Part shown: positions 26,994-33,955 of the stretch, piece after piece
How the letters are laid out: the number at the start of each line of letters is the position of its first letter
How positions within the stretch are numbered: position 1 is the stretch's first letter
From: an uncultured Elusimicrobiales bacterium
GTDB lineage: Bacteria; Elusimicrobiota; Elusimicrobia; Elusimicrobiales; Elusimicrobiaceae
Reading direction: 5' to 3'
Assembly: GCA_944324675.1 (NCBI GenBank)
Contig: CALUXE010000005.1
Coordinates: 1-64,000, forward strand
Length of the DNA stretch: 64,000 nucleotides
Notes under the pieces: generated by a model
What the model saw: only the letters and a program-made list of their open reading frames with translations
Told to the model about the DNA's origin: nothing
Database searches by the model: none
Translations under genes and position numbers: made by a program

Positions 26994-28289
26994 TCATTTA
27001 AACCGTTTTTTTATTTTTCCAAAATATAAAAACTGCGCCAAACCCCTTATGGAAAGATAGGACAAAAAAGCCAGCCATAAAGCATTGTTGCCGAATTTCG
27101 GCTCAAGCATTAAATAAAGCGCAAAAAACGCCGCTGCCGCGAACAACATTGAGTTGCGCATCTGCCGCGCCGCCGTTATTCCCACAAATACCCCGTCCCA
27201 CAAAAAAGCCGCGAAACCAGCGAACGGTATCAATACCGCCCAATATTTATAATTCATAGCCATGGCGATTACTTCGGTTTTGTCGGTGAGAATATTCAAA
27301 ATGAACCCCGTAAATCCAAGATAGAGCAAAGCAAATACTCCGCTAAGGCAAAAACCCCAAAGAAATATCCGCTTTACGATTTTTATAAGTTTTAAATAGT
27401 TCTTCGCGCCGTAATATTTGCCGCTTAAAGCCTCCGCCGCGAAAGCGAAGCCGTCCATAATATAGGAAAACAACAAAAAAAGCTGCATAAGCAAACTGTT
27501 CGCCGCCAAGAAAATATCGCCCCGCCGCGCCGATATGCCGGTAAAAAACACCGTTACCATAATCAGCCCGAAGCTCCTTATAAATATGTCCCTGTTCACC
27601 TTGAAAAACGCCTTGAAGCCTTGCGCCGACTTTAAACACCCCAAGCTTATATACCGCCTTAGTTTGCCGTAATATTTAAGCCAAATCGCGGCGGCCAAAG
27701 CGCAGGAAAATATCTGCGCCGCCAAAGACCCTAAAGCTATCCCCTTAATTTCCATGTCAAAGACAAACACGAATATCAGGCTTGCCGCTATATTGGCCAA
27801 ATTCGCGCTTATCGCTATAACCATCGGCGCTTTGGCGTTTTGCATTCCTATAAACCAGCCAGAAAACGCGAACATCGCCAAAGCGAACGGGGCGGACCAA
27901 ATATAAATGTAAAAATATCGGGAGGAAAGCTCTTTTATTTCGGGCGAGGCTTTAAGAAAGAAAAACGCCGCCTCAAATATTAGGCTTTGCAGGATTATCA
28001 ATACCGCTCCGGCCGAAACCGCCGTAAAAAGCGAGCGGCACAATACGGCGGCGGTTTCCCTCAAATCGCGCGCTCCGAGCGCTTGGGCGGTAAAACCGCT
28101 GGTGCCCATTCTCAAAAAAGAGAAATTCCAATACAAAAAATTGAATATCACCGCCGATGCCGCTATCGCCCCTATGTACAGAGAAGATGACAAATGCCCC
28201 GATATGGCGGTATCGGTCATTCCCAGAAGCGGTACTGTTATATTGGCTATTATATTGGGGAGAGCCAGACGAAGGATTTCTCTATTCAT
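26994..28289 (-). CDS. MATE-family efflux transporter (DinF-like)
   Basis: 431 residues, 12 predicted membrane helices. The start ILRLALPNIIANITVPLLGMTDTAISGHL is characteristic of MATE/DinF proteins, and the second half repeats the fold. It should export a cationic or organic compound using an H+ or Na+ gradient; the substrate is unknown. A TATAAT lies 6 nt before the ATG. Confidence 0.9.
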   Translation of the reverse strand: MNREILRLALPNIIANITVPLLGMTDTAISGHLSSSLYIGAIAASAVIFNFLYWNFSFLRMGTSGFTAQALGARDLRETAAVLCRSLFTAVSAGAVLIILQSLIFEAAFFFLKASPEIKELSSRYFYIYIWSAPFALAMFAFSGWFIGMQNAKAPMVIAISANLANIAASLIFVFVFDMEIKGIALGSLAAQIFSCALAAAIWLKYYGKLRRYISLGCLKSAQGFKAFFKVNRDIFIRSFGLIMVTVFFTGISARRGDIFLAANSLLMQLFLLFSYIMDGFAFAAEALSGKYYGAKNYLKLIKIVKRIFLWGFCLSGVFALLYLGFTGFILNILTDKTEVIAMAMNYKYWAVLIPFAGFAAFLWDGVFVGITAARQMRNSMLFAAAAFFALYLMLEPKFGNNALWLAFLSYLSIRGLAQFLYFGKIKKRFK

Positions 28290-28295
28290 ATATAA

Positions 28296-28301
28296 ATTAT
28301 A
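28296..28301 (-). promoter_or_regulatory. -10 box 6 nt before ATG (leaderless start)
   Basis: Perfect TATAAT, then TTATAT, then the MATE gene ATG. A GGGAGGA upstream of the -10 would lie outside the transcript. Confidence 0.62.
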
Positions 28302-28374
28302 TCAATCCTCCCGCCTCTTTATCCGCCGCCTATTGAAAACCCCGCCCGCGCCCTTATACTATTACGGGGGTAAT

Positions 28375-28806
28375 ATGACAAGAATAAATTTGGTAAATCC
28401 GCGCGAACTTTACGATCAGCACCTTATGGCCGAATACCGCGAAATTTTTATGATTCCCGCCGCGCTCAAACGCAGCTTAAAGAGCAAAAGAGGCTTCAAG
28501 CCCGAAGATATCCCGCCAGAATTTAGGCTCGGGCGGGGCCATGTGAAATTCTTCTACGATAAAGGCAAATATCTCGCCGAAAGATACGAAAAACTTAAAA
28601 AGGAACTCAAACGCCGAGGCTACAAACTTGATGTCAGGAGGATATTCCCCAAAAATATTTTTCTGCAACACAATCTCTTTGGGCTTTGGCGGCCATCGGG
28701 GAAAGACCTCGCCTTAATACGGGAAAGGCTCGCCCAAAAAATCGCCAAAAAACCGCTTTGGTACCGCAAGACCAGAGAGAGGACGAAAATTTACAAAAAG
28801 ATATAA
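28375..28806 (+). CDS. Pyrimidine dimer DNA glycosylase/AP lyase (T4 endonuclease V family)
   Basis: 143 residues. The N-terminus MTRINLVNPREL-DQHLMAEYRE closely matches T4 DenV. Thr2, whose alpha-amino group is the nucleophile after Met removal, and Glu23 are both in place. GRGHVKFFYDKGKYL and the C-terminal KIAKKPLWYRK are also family features. This fixes the start at 28375; longer in-frame starts upstream are wrong. It should excise UV-induced cyclobutane dimers. SD GGGGGT precedes the ATG. Confidence 0.93.
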   Translation: MTRINLVNPRELYDQHLMAEYREIFMIPAALKRSLKSKRGFKPEDIPPEFRLGRGHVKFFYDKGKYLAERYEKLKKELKRRGYKLDVRRIFPKNIFLQHNLFGLWRPSGKDLALIRERLAQKIAKKPLWYRKTRERTKIYKKI

Positions 28807-28840
28807 TTTAATATATATCTATGTCTTAAGAAGGTAATCT

Positions 28841-29722
28841 ATGCAAGAACAGTATACACCATACGAAAAAGACCTTATGCGCAAATATCAGCGCGACGAG
28901 ATAACCGCCTCCGTCATATATAAAAACATAGCCAAGAGAGAAAAAAACGAAAAGAATAAAGAAGTCCTTTTGAAAATATCCTCGGAGGAACACGAACACG
29001 CTCTCTTTTGGGAAAGATATTTGGGGGAAAAGGCCAAACCCGCCGGAGCTAAAATTTTGTTCTATGGGTTGATGTCAATATTATTCGGCTATACTTTCGT
29101 CATAAAGCTGATGGAGAAAAACGAGTACCAAGGCATAGAGGATATGCGCCTTCTGCAAGATAAAATAAGCAATATAAACGACATAATCGCCCAGGAAAAG
29201 GCCCACGAAGCCGCCCTGATAGACCTTTTGGACGAAGAACGCTTAAAATATGTCGGCGCGATGGTGCTGGGGCTTAACGACGCGCTCGTGGAACTTACCG
29301 GCACGATAGCGGGCTTGACGCTTGCTTTGGCCAATACCCGTTTAGTAGCCTTAGCTGGAATAATAACGGGCATATCGGCCACTTTGTCTATGGCCGCGTC
29401 AAACTATTTGGCGGAGCGCGCCAGCGGCAGCGAGGACGCCCTGAAAGCCAGCGTTTACACAGGCATAGCCTATCTTATAACGGTAGTGTTGCTGGTAGCC
29501 CCTTATCTGATTTTCCCGCAGGATATGTATTTGGCGGCGTTATTTACGATGCTGACGGTAATGGTGCTGATTATCTTTTTCTTCAATTATTATATATCGG
29601 TGGCAAAGAGTCTGCCTTTCCTTAAACGCTTCGGCGAGATGGCGGGGATAAGCTTGGGTGTGGCGGTAATATCGTTCGTCATAGGCCTTTTGGCGAGATA
29701 CTTTTTGAATATTGATATATAA
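28841..29722 (+). CDS. Ferritin-like domain fused to VIT1/CCC1 transporter
   Basis: 293 residues. The N-terminal helical region (about 1-130) carries ferritin/rubrerythrin-type metal residues (DEITASVIY, EEHEHALFWERY, AQEKAHEAAL). The C-terminal half is a VIT1/CCC1 membrane domain (GAMVLGLNDALVELTGTIAGL, TLSMAASNYLAERASG and three later helices). The layout matches the membrane-bound ferritin MbfA group, which binds and exports iron or manganese. SD AAGAAGG precedes the ATG. Confidence 0.9.
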   Translation: MQEQYTPYEKDLMRKYQRDEITASVIYKNIAKREKNEKNKEVLLKISSEEHEHALFWERYLGEKAKPAGAKILFYGLMSILFGYTFVIKLMEKNEYQGIEDMRLLQDKISNINDIIAQEKAHEAALIDLLDEERLKYVGAMVLGLNDALVELTGTIAGLTLALANTRLVALAGIITGISATLSMAASNYLAERASGSEDALKASVYTGIAYLITVVLLVAPYLIFPQDMYLAALFTMLTVMVLIIFFFNYYISVAKSLPFLKRFGEMAGISLGVAVISFVIGLLARYFLNIDI

Positions 29723-29742
29723 AATCCCTTTGGCCAGTGCTG

Positions 29743-29768
29743 AACCCCTCGGAAAAGAGGGGTTTTTT
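29743..29768 (+). terminator. Intrinsic terminator
   Basis: AACCCCTC/GAGGGGTT stem followed by T tract, after the VIT1 fusion gene. Confidence 0.88.
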
Positions 29769-29930
29769 ATCCCAAAGCGAAACCGAACATAATTCCCCCG
29801 TTCCCGATCAGCCGCGTCCGCCCGCGCCGATAAACCCGCCAATTGAAAAGAATAATCTTATTTATTATAATCTTGGCATAAGACGGCGCGCGGACGCGCC
29901 CGAAATCGTTAAAATAAAGAGGTATCTTTT

Positions 29931-30698
29931 ATGCTTTCCATATATAAGGGAATATTGTTGCTGTGCGGAAACATTTTTAAACATCTTTGCTATATTTATC
30001 AATATTTTTTCCCCAAAAAACGCTTTACGATTCCGCCCCACGCCCAGCCCTTGAAAAAAGCAAAATACGAACAAAAAATCCCGCGCATAATATGGCAGAC
30101 CAATTTTACCGACAAATTTACTTTGCCCGTCTATCTCAACTATTTGGTAAACAGACATATGTCGCCCACTTACGAGCACCGCTTCGTGTCTACCGAAGGC
30201 AGGGCCGAGTTCATAAAAGAAAACTATCCGCAGGATATTTATGAAGCCTATTCCAGAATACAAATAGGCGCCGCCCAGGCCGATTTTTGGCGTGTACTGG
30301 TATTGTACAAATACGGCGGGGTTTATCTGGATATTGACGCGACTACCGTTGTCTCTTTGGATAAACTTATAAAACCCGAAGATACGGAAAAATTCCTTAA
30401 ACTCAAAGACGGCAGAATATGCAATTCCTTTATAGCCGCCGCGCCCAATAATCCAATTATCGGGAAAATTATTGAGCAAATCAAGCGCAATATTGAGGAA
30501 AATACAATCGGCGGAGTCTTTGATATGACGGGCCCCGGCGTGTTTAACAAACTGTTGGACAGCGGCAAGGTAAATACTTTCCACTATAAGTCTTGTTTCC
30601 AGGGAGGATTCACCAACGAATATTTCCAATATATTGACAAGGCCGAAGGCAAGTGGACTAAACAGCAAAACACCACGCCGGTGGTAAGGAAAGACTAG
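29931..30698 (+). CDS. GT32-like glycosyltransferase
   Basis: 255 residues. It has KIPRIIWQTNF, the start of the GT32/DXD sugar-binding region, then RIQIGAAQADFWRVLVLYKYGGVYLDIDATTV with the nucleotide-sugar DxD motif. It probably adds a hexose to a surface glycan or lipid core in the cytoplasm. It stands alone, 2.8 kb from the polysaccharide locus. An SD-like GAGG lies before the ATG. Confidence 0.85.
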   Translation: MLSIYKGILLLCGNIFKHLCYIYQYFFPKKRFTIPPHAQPLKKAKYEQKIPRIIWQTNFTDKFTLPVYLNYLVNRHMSPTYEHRFVSTEGRAEFIKENYPQDIYEAYSRIQIGAAQADFWRVLVLYKYGGVYLDIDATTVVSLDKLIKPEDTEKFLKLKDGRICNSFIAAAPNNPIIGKIIEQIKRNIEENTIGGVFDMTGPGVFNKLLDSGKVNTFHYKSCFQGGFTNEYFQYIDKAEGKWTKQQNTTPVVRKD

Positions 30699-30725
30699 CC
30701 CCGCGAAACATTTTATAAGAAGCCG

Positions 30726-30755
30726 AAAGCCCCCGTCTAAAAACGGGGGCTTTTT
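30726..30755 (+). terminator. Intrinsic terminator
   Basis: AAAGCCCCCGT/ACGGGGGCTTT stem with following T tract. Confidence 0.9.
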
Positions 30756-30823
30756 AAATTCGCGTCGCCTTTATGCCATAGCCGCTTGTTAAATGGGTAA
30801 AAAAGTTTTCTATAAATAAAAAA

Positions 30824-30895
30824 TACCCCCAATAAGAATCGAACTTATATCCCCTGCTTAGAAGGCAGGTGCTCTATCCATTGAGCTATGGGGGC
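30824..30895 (-). tRNA. tRNA-Arg (anticodon UCU)
   Basis: Minus-strand cloverleaf: acceptor GCCCCCA/TGGGGGT (first pair G-U), D-stem GCTC/GAGC, anticodon stem CCTGC/GCAGG with loop CTTCTAA (anticodon TCT), T-arm GTTCGATTC. CCA is not encoded, unlike the Val tRNA. A TATAAT lies upstream on the minus strand. Confidence 0.92.
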
Positions 30896-31224
30896 GTTTA
30901 AAGTTTTTACGGCAATTTTTATATAAATATTATATAAAATTTTTCGCGAGCGGCGTAATATTATTGATATTTTAAATTCCCGCGCCCGCCACTCCGCGGA
31001 ACCTACCCGCCCGTTTTATTTGACGCTAAAACCCCTTCCGCCAAGAAGAAATATACTCCCCGCGTCCTTCGCGCTTTAATCCCTGTCTGACGAAATATAA
31101 AAACACGCTGATATATCCGAAACATTAAAAACTCTTGCTTTTACGCTCTTTATCCATTATCATAAAGAAGATAAGAGCTTTTATTAAAGCGCGAATCTAT
31201 CAAAGACATAAAGGGGAGAAAGAA
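30896..31224. other. Intergenic region, no gene recognised
   Basis: The tRNA-Arg promoter region occupies the left end (AT-rich, TATAAT on the minus strand). The rest shows no ORF of note, no repeat and no clear hairpin. The SD of the DUF805 gene (GGGGAG) is at the right end. Confidence 0.5.
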
Positions 31225-31554
31225 ATGGAAACATTCAAAAAATATTTCTTAGAGATAATAAGCAAGAAATATATAGCTTTCGGCGGTAAAGCGGACAGAG
31301 CGGAATTTTGGTATTTCGTTTTGTTTGCCTTTATCGTAAATTTTATTTTGGGGTTGTTGTTCGCGCCTTTGGCGGCCCTTTTTAACTTGGCCATACTACT
31401 GCCTTCTTTAAGCGTAGCCGCGCGAAGGTTAAGAGACGCGGGGCACAGCCCGCTATGGCTGTTTACCTTAATCTTCGGCATAGGCGTACTGATAGTGCTT
31501 ATTTTATGCGCCTTGCCAAGCAAACAGCCCGCACGACAGCATAAAAGCAAATAA
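31225..31554 (+). CDS. DUF805 membrane protein (second copy)
   Basis: 109 residues from METFKKYF, chosen because GGGGAG lies about 8 nt before this ATG; upstream in-frame starts lack an SD and add an atypical basic extension. It has the DUF805 start GGKADRAEFWYF, hydrophobic segments, and AARRLRDAGHSPLW. Paralogous in design to the gene at 4380. No known function. Confidence 0.88.
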   Translation: METFKKYFLEIISKKYIAFGGKADRAEFWYFVLFAFIVNFILGLLFAPLAALFNLAILLPSLSVAARRLRDAGHSPLWLFTLIFGIGVLIVLILCALPSKQPARQHKSK

Positions 31555-31564
31555 AAATAAATTT

Positions 31565-31594
31565 AAAAGGCGGCTTTTACAGGCCGCCTTTTTT
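31565..31594 (+). terminator. Intrinsic terminator
   Basis: AAAAGGCGGC/GCCGCCTTTT stem plus T tract, insulating the DUF805 gene from the next promoter. Confidence 0.9.
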
Positions 31595-31632
31595 CCGAGT
31601 AAGAAAATTTAAGACTATTAAAGAAACTCGGA

Positions 31633-31661
31633 TTGACAAAACACTCTTTTTTTGATATTTT
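31633..31661 (+). promoter_or_regulatory. Consensus sigma-70-type promoter of the phage-like cassette
   Basis: TTGACA (31633-31638), exactly 17 bp, TATTTT (31656-31661). It is the best -35/-10 pair seen in the window and predicts a start near 31668. Confidence 0.75.
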
Positions 31662-31675
31662 TTTGCTAGGGAGAG

Positions 31676-31705
31676 CCTCATATTCAACTATATATGAGGT
31701 TTTTT
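31676..31705 (+). promoter_or_regulatory. Leader hairpin with U6 that sequesters the SD
   Basis: CCTCATAT (31676-31683) pairs with ATATGAGG (31692-31699), followed by six T (31700-31705), then the ATG at 31707. The GAGG of the 3' arm is also the only SD. The structure can act as a terminator and as a translational block. Confidence 0.6.
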
Positions 31706-31706
31706 A

Positions 31707-32012
31707 ATGGTTATAACAGATCTCTCCCAAACACCGGAAGTAAACAAAAGCGTAAAATTGACGGAAATCGCCGCCTGCACCAACGGCAGAAGCGAGTGCA
31801 TTATGGTGCTTGCCACAGGCTCTTTCACCGGGGGCGACATAAAACTGCAAGTCAGCCAGGACGACATAAACTATTATCCGCTTACCGACGAAAACGGCGT
31901 GCAAATCCTGCTTAAGGCCGATATTCCGCTCTATCTCAAATTCGCCAATCTCTATTTAAAATGCGATTTGACGGGCATATCCAGCCAAAACCTTAAAGTA
32001 ACGGTGCAGTAA
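31707..32012 (+). CDS. Small phage-like protein, first gene of cassette
   Basis: 101 residues, no signal peptide or membrane segment. It has predicted beta-rich character with the pattern ATGSFTGGDIKLQVSQDDINYYPL and a tail LKCDLTGISSQNLKVTV. This resembles small beta-sandwich proteins encoded beside phage tail fibres; I do not recognise a named family. It is 1 nt upstream of the next gene, so translationally coupled. Confidence 0.65.
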   Translation: MVITDLSQTPEVNKSVKLTEIAACTNGRSECIMVLATGSFTGGDIKLQVSQDDINYYPLTDENGVQILLKADIPLYLKFANLYLKCDLTGISSQNLKVTVQ

Positions 32013-32013
32013 T

Positions 32014-33207
32014 ATGAAAACTTCCCTTTTGACTTCCCTTAAAGGGAATATGGGCTTTAAGGCGGGGGAAGGCTTTATCCCTACGGCGTACAACTGGGCC
32101 AAGCCTTCCTCTTGGCCAGAGTTGCGGAAGATAACGCCGCAAAAAGGCATATCGTTCCTCTTGTCAGACAAATATCCTTATGCGGCTTTTTCAGCTACTT
32201 GTGTCGGAGGCTATGAAGTCTTAATAGACGGTACGATATATGGTACATTCGGAAGCTCCGAAAAGTGTACTGTAACTTTGGATGACATAGAGCAGAACGG
32301 TTCTTTCGTTACCTATCCGGAACCGCTCAAAGTTCATATAGTTATTATCAAGCCGACTATTTCCCAAAACAACATATCGGCTTTTAGAATGCTTTCTTAT
32401 TCTGATAACATTAAAGAGGAAGAAGGGCTTTTATGGGTAGATTTTAATTTGGAAAGCGTGATATCTTTGGAGAATTGTTTCTATATATATCAGAAGCTTT
32501 ACTGCCCAGATTTGGAGGTCATAACATCAAGAAACAATATCTTAAAAGTGAGCAATATGGCAAATGCGTTTAACTCTGCAAGCAAATTATCCTACCTTCC
32601 AATTTTGAAAGGGGAAAATTTTTCTTCGGAAGGGTTTAATTATTGCTTTACCAATGACAATGCAAATATCTTCCTGAAGAGAATCCGACTTCAAGATATA
32701 TCCATAAACGGTTCTATGAGAGGTTTTGTTAAGGGTTGCACCAATCTTGAATTAATAGAAACCTCAAACTGTAATTTAAACCCCTCATATCTTGGAGAGG
32801 CCTATCGCTATTGCCGAAATTTAAAATTCTTACCTTCTATGCAATACTCTAATCTTATTTCGGCGCCCAATTTCTTGATAGAAAATTATAATCTATCGGA
32901 AACGGAAATAGATTTGTCTTCAGCTCATAGTTTGCAAAAGGTGGATATTTGCGGTTCCGGCGAAAATCAAACTGTAAAATTAAAACGGCTTAAGGTGTCA
33001 TCTTCCGCTCCTTTTGACGGGAACTCGCCTCAAATAGACATTTCTTTTACGGAATTGGACAAAAATGCCTTAAAAGAACTTTTTGAGAGTTTGCCTCTCG
33101 TTTCCGCGGGGCAAAAAATAGACATCGCAGGCACAGTCGGTTCTTCCGAATTGACCCAAGAGGACATAGCAATAGCCGTAAATAAAGGCTGGGAGGTGCT
33201 GCAATGA
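32014..33207 (+). CDS. Phage tail-fibre-like protein with irregular leucine-rich repeats
   Basis: 397 residues without signal peptide. The N-terminal region has NWAKPSSWPEL and a following GYEVLIDGTIYGTF, like the W-x-RP-x-DW-P and vDWGDG pattern of some phage tail proteins. Residues about 150-340 are irregular leucine-rich repeats of the BspA kind (LYCPDLEVITS, CTNLELIETSNC, CRNLKFLPSM). The end ELFESLPLVSAGQKIDIAGT...NKGWEV is typical of such receptor-binding proteins. It is probably an adhesin or receptor-binding tip; assignment is by pattern only. The region looks more AT-rich than its neighbours. Confidence 0.65.
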   Translation: MKTSLLTSLKGNMGFKAGEGFIPTAYNWAKPSSWPELRKITPQKGISFLLSDKYPYAAFSATCVGGYEVLIDGTIYGTFGSSEKCTVTLDDIEQNGSFVTYPEPLKVHIVIIKPTISQNNISAFRMLSYSDNIKEEEGLLWVDFNLESVISLENCFYIYQKLYCPDLEVITSRNNILKVSNMANAFNSASKLSYLPILKGENFSSEGFNYCFTNDNANIFLKRIRLQDISINGSMRGFVKGCTNLELIETSNCNLNPSYLGEAYRYCRNLKFLPSMQYSNLISAPNFLIENYNLSETEIDLSSAHSLQKVDICGSGENQTVKLKRLKVSSSAPFDGNSPQIDISFTELDKNALKELFESLPLVSAGQKIDIAGTVGSSELTQEDIAIAVNKGWEVLQ

Positions 33208-33386
33208 AGTATCAACTTTCGGAAAATCCGCAAGGCCCCTATTATAGCGAGAAAGAAGGCAAATATTATGATTTACTGACCTGTTCCAAAGCTACGGGCC
33301 CCAAAGGAATAAACATAGGATGGCAAGAATACAAATCCCTAAAAAGCGCCCTAAAAGCCTTAGGGTTGAAAGCAAGGGAAAATTAA
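33204..33386 (+). CDS. 60-residue partner of the tail-fibre-like protein
   Basis: The start overlaps the preceding stop in an ATGA. It has YYSEKEGKYYDLLTCSKATGPKG and INIGWQEYKSLKSALKALGL: a short, soluble, Tyr- and Lys-rich protein. I do not recognise it. Its position suggests a chaperone or accessory to the fibre. A terminator follows. Confidence 0.6.
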   Translation: MKYQLSENPQGPYYSEKEGKYYDLLTCSKATGPKGINIGWQEYKSLKSALKALGLKAREN

Positions 33387-33392
33387 AATGAA

Positions 33393-33420
33393 AAAATCCC
33401 TCCGATCCGGGGGGATTTTT
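33393..33420 (+). terminator. Intrinsic terminator closing the cassette
   Basis: AAAATCCCTCC and GGGGGGATTTT form a stem (with a G-U pair) followed by T residues. Confidence 0.8.
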
Positions 33421-33458
33421 ATTATAGCATTTCAAAAGCCGATTTCCCTTTTGAAACC

Positions 33459-33911
33459 TTATTGCGCCGCTATCTTATTAAAAACTACCTCAACGGCTTC
33501 TTTAAGTTCGGTCATAATCTTTTCAAAGGGGCGCCCGGAAAGCGCTATCGGATCGGGCATATCTTTTTCTTTACCGTAGGCATAATCCAACAGCAAGAAG
33601 ATTTTTTCCGTATATTGCGGGGCTCTGTCTAACAAAGAATCTAAAATATCTTGCGTCATAACAAGCACTAAGTCGGCGCGCTCCAAATCGGCGATTGAAA
33701 CAAGGGTGGAAATATGCCCTTCGGCGGCGGTGCCGTTACTTTTAAGGAAGTCCTTTATTTTATCCGGTATAACATAATCCTGGTTGGCGTAAAGGCCGCG
33801 GGAAAACACTTCAATATCCAGGCGGTTGGCCTTTCTTGCGGCCTCTTTTAGAAGCCGCTCCGCGGCGAAACTTCGGCAGATATTCGCGTGGCATATAAAA
33901 CATATTCTCAT
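33459..33911 (-). CDS. wzb: Low-molecular-weight protein tyrosine phosphatase (Wzb-like)
   Basis: 150 residues. The P-loop CX5RS is at residues 7-14 (CHANICRS) and the general-acid loop DP is in MPDPIALSG. In polysaccharide loci this enzyme dephosphorylates the Tyr tail of the Wzc-type kinase, and such a kinase is encoded at 36274. Divergent from the Wzy/WaaL-like gene; a TAGGAT box lies 6 nt before the ATG, another possible leaderless start. Confidence 0.88.
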   Translation of the reverse strand: MRICFICHANICRSFAAERLLKEAARKANRLDIEVFSRGLYANQDYVIPDKIKDFLKSNGTAAEGHISTLVSIADLERADLVLVMTQDILDSLLDRAPQYTEKIFLLLDYAYGKEKDMPDPIALSGRPFEKIMTELKEAVEVVFNKIAAQ

Positions 33912-33955
33912 AATATAATCCTAATATATCAAATTTTATACAATATTAGTTAATT

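Noticed and set aside
29865-30668. 267-codon open frame antisense to the GT32-like gene
   Set aside because: The opposite strand has clear glycosyltransferase motifs with a DxD; the antisense frame has no recognisable domain and is a codon-bias shadow.
30824-33460. Prophage or integrative element anchored at tRNA-Arg
   Set aside because: I looked for an integrase and for a repeat of the tRNA 3' end beyond the tail-fibre-like cassette and found neither; a DUF805 gene and terminators separate the two.
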